From CAYJFQ01 sp964369955 (GTDB lineage: Bacteria > Bacillota_I > Bacilli_A > Erysipelotrichales > Erysipelotrichaceae), in the NCBI GenBank assembly GCA_964369955.1, contig CAYJFQ010000014.1:1-31263 (forward strand): a DNA stretch of 31,263 nt, in the 5' to 3' direction. The translations under genes and the position numbers were made by a program. Below the pieces are notes generated by a model that ran no database searches, was not told the origin of the DNA, and saw only the letters and a list, made by a program, of their open reading frames with translations. The first letter of the stretch is position 1. Each line of letters starts with the position of its first letter. Positions 14,763 to 23,167 of the stretch are shown piece after piece.

Positions 14763-15734
14763 TTATTTATTTTTTTTATCTCTTTTTTCTAGAGCGGAAA
14801 GCTTTTCTTCGTATTCTACCATTTCACGGGCATTTGCGAAAATAAAGTGTCCTGGCCTAATTTCTTGGAGAGTTGGTTTTTCTCCAGAAAGGTCACGATC
14901 GCTATCATCATAAACAATTAGCTCTTTTGCCTTCTCGACTTTTGGATCTGGCATAGGTACTGCTTGTAATAACGAAAGTGTGTATGGGTGTAATGGGTAA
15001 GCGAACAACTCTTCAGTTGGAGCAATTTCTACAATACGACCCTTATTGATTACTGCAATGCGATCTGAGAAATAGCGAACTACACTTAAATCATGAGCAA
15101 TAAACATATAAGTTAGACCTGCTTTTTCTTTAAACTTGTTCATCAAGTTTAATACCTGAGCACGAATAGATACATCTAATGCTGATATAGGTTCATCGGC
15201 AACAATGAACTGAGGTTCCATAATCATTGCACGAGCAATACCAATACGTTGTCTCTGTCCACCTGAAAATTCATGTGGATAGCGATACTTATGTTCAGGT
15301 AGTAACCCTACTGTTTCTAAAGCGTTATCAATCTTAGCTTGACGCTCTTCAGGTGAATTATATAACTTAAAGTTATCTAACCCCTCAGCAACAACATAAT
15401 CAATGTTAGCACGTTCATTTAATGAAGATGCTGGATCTTGAAAGATCATTTGGATATTGCGAATAACGTTAGTTTTTTCTTCTTTAGAAAGTTTTCCATT
15501 AATCTTTTTACCTTTAAATAAAATCTCTCCATCAGATGTATCATTTAAACGGATAATTGCACGTCCAATAGTAGTCTTACCACTTCCAGATTCTCCAACT
15601 AACGCAAATGTTTCACCCTTATAAATTTTAAAGTTTGCATTCTTAACAGCTCTAAATGTTTTACCACGATTAATTTTAAAAGATACTTCTAAATTTTTAA
15701 CCTCTAGTAAGACTTCACGATTATCTACCACCAT
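14763..15734 (-). CDS. oppF: Oligopeptide ABC transporter ATP-binding protein OppF/AmiF
   Basis: Cytoplasmic ATPase of the peptide importer, 323 aa. It has Walker A GESGSGKTT, Q-loop MIFQDPASSLNER, signature FSGGQRQRIGIARA, Walker B FIVADEPISALD and the switch His in FIAHDLS. After the ABC domain comes the peptide-transporter extension (YPLHPYTLSLLQAVP). The tail GHFIFANAREMVEYE is AmiF-like and lacks the cysteine cluster of many OppF proteins. The start follows AAGGAGG and overlaps oppD by 14 nt. Confidence 0.96.
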   Translation of the reverse strand: MVVDNREVLLEVKNLEVSFKINRGKTFRAVKNANFKIYKGETFALVGESGSGKTTIGRAIIRLNDTSDGEILFKGKKINGKLSKEEKTNVIRNIQMIFQDPASSLNERANIDYVVAEGLDNFKLYNSPEERQAKIDNALETVGLLPEHKYRYPHEFSGGQRQRIGIARAMIMEPQFIVADEPISALDVSIRAQVLNLMNKFKEKAGLTYMFIAHDLSVVRYFSDRIAVINKGRIVEIAPTEELFAYPLHPYTLSLLQAVPMPDPKVEKAKELIVYDDSDRDLSGEKPTLQEIRPGHFIFANAREMVEYEEKLSALEKRDKKNK

Positions 15735-16791
15735 AAGTTCCTCCTTCTGAAGTTAAAGCAACAATCTTCTCATGTAAGTTTCTTATCGCCTTTGGCGGCT
15801 CAACTTTAGGAGCACGCTTATCAAGTAACCAAGTTTTAGCATAGTGAGTTTCACTTACTTTAAACATTGGTGGTTCTTCTTCAAAATCAATTTTTAAAGA
15901 GTATTCACTTCTTGGCGCAAAAGCATCACCAACAATCTCTTCAAATAAACTAGGAGGTGTTCCTCTGATCGCAAATAAATCTTCGCCTTTTTCACCTAAC
16001 TGAGGCAATGAAGACAGCAGACCCCAAGTATATGGGTGTTTAGGATTATAGAATACCTCTTCAACATTTCCAACTTCGATAATCTGACCAGCATACATAA
16101 CTGCGACTTGATCAGCAACATTAGCCACAACTCCTAAGTCATGAGTAATATAGATAGTTGTAAATCCATATTCATTTGATAGTTGTTTAATTAAATCAAT
16201 AATTTGTGCTTGAATGGTTACATCAAGAGCAGTTGTAGGTTCATCACAAATTAATATTTTAGGTTGACAAGCAAGAGCGATCGCAATAACAATACGTTGT
16301 CTCATCCCACCTGAATACATAAATGGGTAATCATTAAAACGTTTTTCAGCATCACGAATTCCAACTTTTTCCATCAATTCAATAGAAAGAGCCTTAGCTT
16401 CTTCTTTTGTTTTATTTTGGTGTTTAACAATTACTTCAGATATTTGGTATCCAATTGTTCTAACTGGATTTAATGAACTCATTGGGTCTTGGAAAACAGT
16501 GGCAATTTTAGCACCACGAATATTTACCCAATCTTCATTAGTTTTTAATTGAATTAAATCTTGTCCTTCAAATATAATAGAACCGTTACTGACTTCACCA
16601 TTTAAATCTAACATTCCTGAGAATGTTTTAGTAAAAACTGATTTACCAGAACCTGATTCACCAACAATAGCTACTACCTTACCTTCTTCAAAATCCATTG
16701 AGATTTTACGAATAGCAGTTAAAACACGGTTGCGGACTTTGAATTTAACTTCAAGATCTTTAACAGATAAAATGATATTTTTATTTTCCAT
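15721..16791 (-). CDS. oppD: Oligopeptide ABC transporter ATP-binding protein OppD/AmiE
   Basis: Second ATPase of the importer, 356 aa. It has Walker A GESGSGKSV, Q-loop FQDPMSSLNP, signature YSGGMRQRIVIAIALA, Walker B ILICDEPTTALD and switch His in YITHDLG. The C-terminal extension contains GDAFAPRSEYSLKIDFEEEP, where classic OppD has a cysteine-rich stretch. The no-cysteine form matches streptococcal AmiE. AAAGGGG precedes the ATG. Confidence 0.96.
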   Translation of the reverse strand: MENKNIILSVKDLEVKFKVRNRVLTAIRKISMDFEEGKVVAIVGESGSGKSVFTKTFSGMLDLNGEVSNGSIIFEGQDLIQLKTNEDWVNIRGAKIATVFQDPMSSLNPVRTIGYQISEVIVKHQNKTKEEAKALSIELMEKVGIRDAEKRFNDYPFMYSGGMRQRIVIAIALACQPKILICDEPTTALDVTIQAQIIDLIKQLSNEYGFTTIYITHDLGVVANVADQVAVMYAGQIIEVGNVEEVFYNPKHPYTWGLLSSLPQLGEKGEDLFAIRGTPPSLFEEIVGDAFAPRSEYSLKIDFEEEPPMFKVSETHYAKTWLLDKRAPKVEPPKAIRNLHEKIVALTSEGGTYGGR

Positions 16792-16806
16792 TGATAAAAC
16801 CCCTTT

Positions 16807-17727
16807 CTATAGCATATGCGTTCTAGGATCACTAGCATCCGCAAGTTTTTGTCCAACAATATATAACGAAACCGCAATGATTCCTGAAATCGCAAGTGGA
16901 ATAACGAATAAATAAGATGCACTACTTAAATATTGAGCATTTTCTCTAACAATTCTTCCTAAAGAAGAATATTCTTGACTTAAACCAACACCAATATAAC
17001 TTAAGAATACTTCATATGAAATAATTGTTGGAATATTTCTTGAAACTTGAGTCATAATAATTGATACCAAGAATGGCAAAATGTTGTGGAAAATGATTTT
17101 AGGAGTTGAAGTGCCTAAACATTGAGAAGCCATATTATATTCACGATCGCGAATAATCATAACTTGAACCCTGATCATATAAGCAACACTCACCCATGTG
17201 GTACAAGATAAAGCGAAGATAATTTGCCATACCCCAGAACCTAATGCATATGATAAAATCATTGCAATCATAGTAAACGGAATGTTAGAAACTACATTGT
17301 ATACTTCGATCATTATAGCATCCATGCGTTTTGAAAATCCCCAGAACATACCAACCACTAATCCTAGTGAAGTTGTGATAAGAGTTGACATAAAGGCAAT
17401 GAATAAACTATTTTTAGTACCATCCCATACCATGTCAAACATATTTCTACCTACATCATCAGTACCGAATGGATACTCAAATGAAGGTGGAAGAAAATGC
17501 ATTGATTTATTATTAATATGTTCCATTAATAAGTTATCATAACCAGAAATCATTGGTTGAATAATTGACATTAATACAATAAAGGCAATGATTGCCAGCA
17601 TTGTAATCGCTAATTTTGAAGAGAAGAAAATTCTAAATACACTCTTCCAATATGAATAAGTTGGAGAAGCTATTCTCTCAGAGACACTATCATCAGCTTT
17701 TTCAAAGATAAATTTATTTTCGCTCAT
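16807..17727 (-). CDS. oppC: Oligopeptide ABC transporter permease OppC/AmiD
   Basis: Membrane permease of 306 aa with an N-terminal cytoplasmic tail (residues 1-38), a first membrane helix (about 39-58), an exported loop and five further helices. The coupling (EAA) loop is visible as MASQCLGTSTPKIIFHNILP. It forms the channel with OppB. The start lies 1 nt after the oppB stop with AAGGAG 11 nt upstream, so it is translationally linked to oppB. Confidence 0.95.
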   Translation of the reverse strand: MSENKFIFEKADDSVSERIASPTYSYWKSVFRIFFSSKLAITMLAIIAFIVLMSIIQPMISGYDNLLMEHINNKSMHFLPPSFEYPFGTDDVGRNMFDMVWDGTKNSLFIAFMSTLITTSLGLVVGMFWGFSKRMDAIMIEVYNVVSNIPFTMIAMILSYALGSGVWQIIFALSCTTWVSVAYMIRVQVMIIRDREYNMASQCLGTSTPKIIFHNILPFLVSIIMTQVSRNIPTIISYEVFLSYIGVGLSQEYSSLGRIVRENAQYLSSASYLFVIPLAISGIIAVSLYIVGQKLADASDPRTHML

Positions 17728-17728
17728 A

Positions 17729-19210
17729 TTAATCGTTCTCCTTCTTAGTCAATTTAATTCGTGGGTCAACCAAAGTCATTAGAATGTCACCAATAAAAAC
17801 TGAGAAGATAGCTAACGCTGTAAATATGAATGTTAAAGTAATAACCATATTGTTGTTAGCAGCCTTAATTGCATCTGGTAACATTTTTCCCATACCAGGA
17901 ATCGCAAACACTGTTTCAGTGATTACTGCACCTGAAATCGCAAGAATAATTGCAGCAGGGATACCGTTAATGATTGGAATAATCGCATTTTTCAAGATAT
18001 GATCTTGATAAATTTCTTTTTCAGTTAAACCTTTTGCTTTTGCAAACTTAACATAGTCAGCATTAGCTTGGTCAACCATATATCGTCTTAACCAAGTCAT
18101 AATATTAGGAGTATTTAATAAACCTAAAATAATGATTGGCAGGATGTAAGATCTAATATCATTAAAACCATACTGAGGAAACTTATCAGGTAATGAGAAG
18201 AATGAACCAAAGTATTTCATGATAAAGATAAATGCTAATGAAGGAAGAGCGATTAACAAGTTGATATAAACCATTCCAAACTTATCAAACCATTTTCCTT
18301 TTTTACGAGCCATCATTATACCAAATGGTAAAGCTACTAGGTAACCTAAGATTACTGAGAAACCACCAAAGATATAAGAAGTTTCAACCATTGAAGGTGA
18401 TTCGTAGTATAAATCACAATCTGCATAATTATCTGTAAATTTTGCTTTGTCTAAATTATCAACAGTTGGTTTGTATTTACAACTTACTTGATCAATAGGG
18501 CTAGTTTGAGTAACGCCCGTTGGGAATGTTTGTTCCACTGGCACAAAAGTACCTTGTCCAGCAGTAATAACTTCCAAAGTATCAATTCCTTGATTTGTTG
18601 GGAATGACTTACCAAAATTTAAAGAAACGATATTTTGGTGAACAAATGGGAAGCTTGTACTTAAATAGATTTGGTATTTCGATGTACAACCACTACATAA
18701 TAGGGCAGGGCCCCCTGTTGGAGTTGTACCAAGACTATAGGATCTAGATAAATCCGGATTCCCAGCGTCCTGAACAGCAAATGGTGTATCTATCACCAAG
18801 AAGTTTGAATAGAATCGAAATAGCAACTCTATTGGATTATAATAGCGATAGGCGTAATCCTGACCCTCTACATTGTTTTCATTAGCGAAAGTTTCAACAG
18901 TATAGCCTTTATCTCTGTAACTATCAACAACAGCTATATTTTCTGAACTTCCTAAAGTCATACATGCAGCAACATCATCAGAATCCTTACACATATCATT
19001 TAGATTTACATAATCTAAATATCCCAATTCACTTAATTTATTATACATATAATCAATTTTTGCGTTTCCAGATAATTTTTGGAAACCAGAGTCACCTTGA
19101 AAAGCAACACTTGTTGGAATCATCGTATAAACCATTACGATAACAATTGAAGTGACAATAAATATAGAGAATATCGATTTGATTAATCTTGTTAAGATAT
19201 ATTTTTTCAT
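17729..19210 (-). CDS. oppB: Oligopeptide ABC transporter permease OppB/AmiC with large exported domain
   Basis: Permease of 493 aa, far longer than typical OppB (about 306) but like streptococcal AmiC (about 498). After the first helix (residues 10-33) there is an exported domain of about 240 residues (34-275), followed by five helices and the coupling loop YVKFAKAKGLTEKEIYQ. All six cysteines of the protein (74, 83, 172, 175, 244, 265) fall in the exported domain and none elsewhere, which suggests disulfides. AAAGGAG precedes the ATG. A strong hairpin separates it from oppA. Confidence 0.94.
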   Translation of the reverse strand: MKKYILTRLIKSIFSIFIVTSIVIVMVYTMIPTSVAFQGDSGFQKLSGNAKIDYMYNKLSELGYLDYVNLNDMCKDSDDVAACMTLGSSENIAVVDSYRDKGYTVETFANENNVEGQDYAYRYYNPIELLFRFYSNFLVIDTPFAVQDAGNPDLSRSYSLGTTPTGGPALLCSGCTSKYQIYLSTSFPFVHQNIVSLNFGKSFPTNQGIDTLEVITAGQGTFVPVEQTFPTGVTQTSPIDQVSCKYKPTVDNLDKAKFTDNYADCDLYYESPSMVETSYIFGGFSVILGYLVALPFGIMMARKKGKWFDKFGMVYINLLIALPSLAFIFIMKYFGSFFSLPDKFPQYGFNDIRSYILPIIILGLLNTPNIMTWLRRYMVDQANADYVKFAKAKGLTEKEIYQDHILKNAIIPIINGIPAAIILAISGAVITETVFAIPGMGKMLPDAIKAANNNMVITLTFIFTALAIFSVFIGDILMTLVDPRIKLTKKEND

Positions 19211-19232
19211 GATTATCTCCTTTATTTATAAA

Positions 19233-19266
19233 ACAAGAATGGACTCTGCAAAGAGTCCATGCTTGT
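19233..19266 (-). promoter_or_regulatory. oppA-oppB intercistronic hairpin (attenuator or mRNA stabiliser)
   Basis: Two 15-nt arms (19233-19247 and 19252-19266) pair with one mismatch around a 4-nt loop. On the minus strand the hairpin is followed by TTTTATAAATAAAGGAG, the last part being the oppB ribosome site. The short T-run suggests partial termination, which would give more binding protein than permease. Confidence 0.65.
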
Positions 19267-19293
19267 AATAGTTTTTAGTTTAAAACTAAATAA

Positions 19294-21264
19294 TTATTTA
19301 GCCCAATCAGCTTCTGCTTTTGCATACTGATCAGCAGTTACGATGTCTTCTTGTAGTTTAACACCTTTATATTTATAACTGTCTGTTCCTGTTGGAGCCC
19401 ACATTCTTGTGAATGGTACAATTCTAGAAACTTGTTGGCTTCTTGTTTGTTGTGACATTGGAATATAAAGAGCATTGTCGATTAGGAACGCATCAGCTTT
19501 AGCAAATGTAGCGTAACGTGCATCTAAATCGTCAGCAATAGCATCAGCAGCACGATAGTATTCTTCATACTGCATGAATCCTACTGTTTCTTTAATAGCT
19601 TCGTCAGCAACAGTTCCATCAGCATTTAGAGTTCCTAAACCACATGAATGCATGTAGTAACCAGTTGTTGGAGAGTAGATATCAACGAAAGTTTTTGGAT
19701 CTTGATAGTCTGGACCCCATCCTGAGAAGTTAGAGATATCATAATCAGAACCAGCAGGATCTGTATTTTCATAAGCGATAGCTTCTACAGTATCTTGACT
19801 TCTTAACACTAATTCAATAATGATATTACCTTCAGTTGAAGTTTCAACTGATTGTTTTAGTGAGTTAGCTTGTTTAACTAATGCATCACTTGTTTCTGGT
19901 ACTAACATATCTAAGTGAATTGGGAAGTTAACACCTTCAGCTTTAGCAGCATTGATGTATTCCATAGCTTTAGCAGGATCATAGAATGGAGTTTGTCCAT
20001 CTACTAAACTTACTGTTTCACCAGTCATTTCAGCATAAGCTTCTTCAACTAGTGTGTAATAACCTTTACCATCTGAAGTAGTACCAGCAGCATCGATATT
20101 ATCGATATTACGTAATGTAGCTGTAGCTAGAGCTTCTGGAGAACGAGTAGATAAATATGCGATTCTATCTACAGAATATTGTAATGCTTTACGGAAGTTA
20201 GTATTTAACATTGCATCACGAGTATCTTGTCTCATATCTAAATCGTCAGCATAATTTGTTTGTTCAAATGATTGACGGTTGAAGTTAAAGATAAGACCAA
20301 ATACATATGAGTTAGGGATTGTAAAGTATGCATTGTCAGCATATTTCTCAGCGTAATCAGCATAGTCAGCCCATGTTGGCACTAAACCAGCAGCTACATA
20401 AGTTCCTTGCTCAAATCCGTTAATAGCTGAATATGGATCAGATCCATCATCATAAATTCTAGTAATTTTTTCTAAATAAACACCTGGAGCATCCCAGTAC
20501 ATTTGATTCTTAACTAATACAGTTTGAGATTTTTCATCAAATGTTGATAGTAAATAAGCACCATTGTAAAGGATTGAGTCAGAATCAGTAGTTCCAAATG
20601 AACAATCACTTGTATCTGGAGCACCTAAAGTACAACCAGCACCTCTAGATTCTAAGAACTCTTTGTTTACTGGATATGCAACTGCATATGTTACCATTGA
20701 ATCAAAGTAAGGAATTGGAGTTCCAGTTCCATCTGCTCTAATTTCCATTGTGAATTCTAAAGTGTAGTCATCAATAGCTTTAACTCCTACTTTTTCAAAT
20801 TCAGCATCGCTGTAATCAGAGTTGAAATATTCAGTATAACCTTCGATTACACCCATGAATAACCAAGCAGTACCAGATTTAAATTCAGCACCGTGTCTTA
20901 AACCAGTTACGAAGTCATGAGCAGTTACTTCTCCATATTCTTCACCGGTATTAGTTACCCATTTAACACCTTGTCTGATATTAAAAGTCCAAACACTTGA
21001 GTCATCATTTGCCGACCATGATTCCGCAATAGATGGAACTAATGTTCCTTTGTTATCATGTTCTAGCAATCCGTCAACTAAGTTCATGTTAATTTCATGA
21101 TTTGTAGCTAACGCAGTAGTTACGTAGTCAAGACTACTGATTTCACGAGAAGTTGCTTCTGTCCACTCAGTAGGTCCAGCATACGAACCCGATCCCCCAT
21201 TACCACAACCTACTAAACTGATTGCAAGTAAAGAAGTGATCGCCAATAAAATAATCTTTTTCAT
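19294..21264 (-). CDS. oppA: Oligopeptide-binding lipoprotein OppA/AmiA
   Basis: Substrate-binding lipoprotein of the importer, 656 aa, the length of AmiA. A lipoprotein signal peptide ends in LLAISLVGC, with lipidated Cys20 followed by a Gly/Ser-rich linker. The SBP family 5 fold is seen in SSLDYVTTALATNHEI, VPSIAESWSANDDSSVWTFN and FRKALQYSVDRIAY. Besides the lipobox it has Cys211 and Cys221 within a short loop, which could form a disulfide, and one more Cys near YYMHSCGLG. AGAGGGA precedes the ATG. It is first in the operon and has a near-consensus -10 upstream. Confidence 0.96.
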   Translation of the reverse strand: MKKIILLAITSLLAISLVGCGNGGSGSYAGPTEWTEATSREISSLDYVTTALATNHEINMNLVDGLLEHDNKGTLVPSIAESWSANDDSSVWTFNIRQGVKWVTNTGEEYGEVTAHDFVTGLRHGAEFKSGTAWLFMGVIEGYTEYFNSDYSDAEFEKVGVKAIDDYTLEFTMEIRADGTGTPIPYFDSMVTYAVAYPVNKEFLESRGAGCTLGAPDTSDCSFGTTDSDSILYNGAYLLSTFDEKSQTVLVKNQMYWDAPGVYLEKITRIYDDGSDPYSAINGFEQGTYVAAGLVPTWADYADYAEKYADNAYFTIPNSYVFGLIFNFNRQSFEQTNYADDLDMRQDTRDAMLNTNFRKALQYSVDRIAYLSTRSPEALATATLRNIDNIDAAGTTSDGKGYYTLVEEAYAEMTGETVSLVDGQTPFYDPAKAMEYINAAKAEGVNFPIHLDMLVPETSDALVKQANSLKQSVETSTEGNIIIELVLRSQDTVEAIAYENTDPAGSDYDISNFSGWGPDYQDPKTFVDIYSPTTGYYMHSCGLGTLNADGTVADEAIKETVGFMQYEEYYRAADAIADDLDARYATFAKADAFLIDNALYIPMSQQTRSQQVSRIVPFTRMWAPTGTDSYKYKGVKLQEDIVTADQYAKAEADWAK

Positions 21265-21303
21265 TTTTGTCCCTCTTTCTTTAAAAATTTAATTCTTAAT
21301 AGA

Positions 21304-21332
21304 ATTATACATTGAATTGTTGTGTAGCGCAA
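21304..21332 (-). promoter_or_regulatory. Main candidate promoter of the opp operon
   Basis: On the minus strand TTGCGC (21332-21327), a 17-nt spacer and a perfect TATAAT (21309-21304), 40 nt upstream of the oppA ATG. The spacing is ideal and the -35 is only half-consensus, which fits a regulated promoter. Confidence 0.65.
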
Positions 21333-21359
21333 GAAAAAATTGACATTTTTTTCATTAAC

Positions 21360-21379
21360 TTATGAAAATATTTTCATAA
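21360..21379. repeat. Perfect 20-nt palindrome upstream of the opp promoter
   Basis: TTATGAAAAT followed directly by ATTTTCATAA, about 28 nt upstream of the -35 box. Position and loop-free symmetry suggest a binding site for a dimeric regulator. A plus-strand TTGACA lies beside it (21340-21345), but no clear plus-strand gene follows. Confidence 0.55.
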
Positions 21380-21473
21380 AACTGATATTTTCTACAAATT
21401 ATTTTAAAAAACCTTTATTTTAAAGAGTAATAAGATATTCTTGTGTTAGTAATAAAAATGTAAACTTTTCACT

Positions 21474-21482
21474 ATTATAACA
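21474..21482 (-). promoter_or_regulatory. Possible second, distal opp promoter (extended -10)
   Basis: TGTTATAAT on the minus strand, the same extended -10 as in front of ptsI. A start near 21467 would give a leader of about 200 nt containing the 21360-21379 palindrome. No convincing -35 was found. Confidence 0.35.
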
Positions 21483-21512
21483 AAATTTTTGATTAAATTG
21501 TATCAAAAATTT
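21483..21512. repeat. 11-nt inverted repeat next to the distal -10
   Basis: AAATTTTTGAT (21483-21493) and ATCAAAAATTT (21502-21512) with an 8-nt spacer. It sits just upstream of the candidate distal promoter, where the -35 contacts would fall. Confidence 0.45.
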
Positions 21513-21751
21513 GAGATAATTAGAAAAATAGCTTTTATATTCATGATTGACTGAAGTGTAGTTAGTAATAATCTGTTAATGGAAAAGAAACACAAATCAA
21601 GCTTTTTTATAAACTTTCAATTAATTGAGTTTATTTGTTTCATTTGTTTTCATTTATTTACCCACCTGATTATCTCAAGTATTTGGTAATCAAAATCTAA
21701 ATCAAAATATTTGACTACATATTATTTTACAGGGACACAAATAACTAGTAA

Positions 21752-21767
21752 TAATTGTTAACAATTA
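21752..21767. repeat. Perfect 16-nt palindrome
   Basis: TAATTGTT followed by AACAATTA, just downstream of the pfp terminator as the minus strand is read. No adjacent gene start, so its role is unknown. It may be chance in AT-rich DNA. Confidence 0.35.
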
Positions 21768-21790
21768 AATAACTTATTACAACAAAAAGG

Positions 21791-21842
21791 AGTAAAACAA
21801 AACAAAAGGATTAACTTCTGTTAAGTACAGAATTTAATCCTT
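21791..21842 (-). terminator. Terminator of the pfp transcript
   Basis: A 15-bp stem with one mismatch (21842-21828 pairing with 21820-21806) and a 7-nt loop. On the minus strand it is followed by TTGTTTTGTTTTACT. It lies about 58 nt after the pfp stop. Confidence 0.8.
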
Positions 21843-21899
21843 CAATATGAATTATTTCATTTCCCCAATTAATGGGCGAACTCAATTTGTTAGTACTAA

Positions 21900-23105
21900 T
21901 TATTTTTTATAATATGGACCAGCATATGCAGGAACACCATTAGTATAAATTAAATCAGGTTCTCCTTGAATAAGTGGCGCAATATAATTCACAGCTTCTT
22001 GAGTAATACCGCTCATATTAGGTAACATCCACTCAAGCGGGAAGTTTTTGACATGGTTTGCAACATTGCTTGCTTTAGTCGCGAAATAATTAACATCATA
22101 CATACTTCCTTCTTTTCTTTCAACACCAACCATATAACCAGAGAAAGTAGGGTCAGCTGAACGCGTATGAGCAGATAAACCTAAATTAAAACTTTCTTGA
22201 ACGTCAGTTAATGATTGAGATTGTGCAGCACATCTTTGAGCTGTAGATAAATCCTGAACTTTAACTCTTTCAGCTGCGTTATTATCTAAAATAATACTTT
22301 TAATTGCATTTCCAGCTCCTCCTAATACCGCATGACCGAAACCATCGTTTTTAGCTTCGCCAGCCGCTAAGTAAGTACCATCTGGATATCTAACACCTTC
22401 AGATACAACAATATAACATTTGTTAGTTTTCGCAACAATCTCTCTCACTTTCGCTAGGAATGCTTCTTTATCAAATGCAACCTCAGGTAATAATAAGATG
22501 TCAACTTTACCAGTAACACAAGCAGAAGCCGCTAACCAACCAGCATCTCTACCCATAGTCTCAAGCACAAATACTTCTTGACGAGTATAAACATTGAAAT
22601 CTAGCCAAGTAGTAGTTACTACTGTGTTGATGAATTTTGCAGCACTACCATAACCTGGGCAATGATCAGTAATAACTAAATCATTATCTACAGTTTTTGG
22701 ACACCCAACAAAACGATGTTTTGTGATACCTTTAGCTTCTGCATACTCACTCAACGCATAAACCGTATCCATAGAATCATTTCCACCAGTATAGAACATA
22801 GTGTCAATATTATATTTTTCTAAAATCGCAAATAACTTTTCAAAATCAGCTACATTATCTCTTTTTAATTTATAACGACAAGAACCTAAAGCTGACGCTG
22901 GAGTTTGACATAAAATTCTATTCTCCAAACCACTCATGTTTGATAAATCCACAAACATTTCATTTAAAATCCCCTCAATACCATGTAAACCACCATATAC
23001 TGCATCGTAAATTGGATTTAATTGATTACCTTTAATTACACCTGCGATAGTCGCATTGATAACTGATGAAGGTCCACCTGATTGAGCTACTAAACAATTT
23101 CCCAT
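21900..23105 (-). CDS. pfp: Pyrophosphate-dependent 6-phosphofructokinase
   Basis: Glycolytic enzyme of 401 aa predicted to phosphorylate fructose 6-phosphate with PPi in place of ATP. At the donor site, GGND (107-110) puts Asp110 where ATP enzymes have Gly, and PKTVDND (136-142) has Lys137 in place of Gly. This pair is the established PPi-type signature. The substrate loop METMGR-type LETMGRDAGW (181-190) is intact. Asn109, where GGDD is textbook, is a variation to note. AAAGGAG precedes the ATG. A terminator closes it at 21842-21791. It lies 62 nt after the ABC-F gene, with no terminator between. Confidence 0.93.
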   Translation of the reverse strand: MGNCLVAQSGGPSSVINATIAGVIKGNQLNPIYDAVYGGLHGIEGILNEMFVDLSNMSGLENRILCQTPASALGSCRYKLKRDNVADFEKLFAILEKYNIDTMFYTGGNDSMDTVYALSEYAEAKGITKHRFVGCPKTVDNDLVITDHCPGYGSAAKFINTVVTTTWLDFNVYTRQEVFVLETMGRDAGWLAASACVTGKVDILLLPEVAFDKEAFLAKVREIVAKTNKCYIVVSEGVRYPDGTYLAAGEAKNDGFGHAVLGGAGNAIKSIILDNNAAERVKVQDLSTAQRCAAQSQSLTDVQESFNLGLSAHTRSADPTFSGYMVGVERKEGSMYDVNYFATKASNVANHVKNFPLEWMLPNMSGITQEAVNYIAPLIQGEPDLIYTNGVPAYAGPYYKK

Positions 23106-23134
23106 TTGAAATCTCCTTTATTTTAAGCATTATT

Positions 23135-23143
23135 ATTTTACCA
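23135..23143 (-). promoter_or_regulatory. Possible pfp promoter (extended -10)
   Basis: TGGTAAAAT on the minus strand, 29 nt upstream of the pfp ATG. No -35 match is visible. As no terminator separates ABC-F from pfp, transcription through from the T-box operon is an alternative. Confidence 0.35.
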
Positions 23144-23167
23144 TATCATCTAAAAAAATACAGTAAT

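Larger units (their letters stand above)
21265..21899. other. 635-bp gene-free region between pfp and oppA
   Basis: No gene on either strand. Reading from oppA upstream it holds the main oppA promoter (21304-21332), a 20-nt palindrome (21360-21379), a second extended -10 (21474-21482) beside an inverted repeat (21483-21512), a 16-nt palindrome (21752-21767) and the pfp terminator (21791-21842). The 200 bases around 21540-21740 show nothing I can name. Confidence 0.6.

Noticed and set aside
14713..14913. Plus-strand frame of 66 codons across the terminators
   Set aside because: It covers two terminators and the 3' end of oppF in the opposite strand.
17729..19210. OppB as a fusion or insertion-bearing gene because of its 493-aa length
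   Set aside because: Streptococcal AmiC has the same long exported domain after the first helix, so the length is normal for the Ami type. Only the cysteine pattern is kept as notable.
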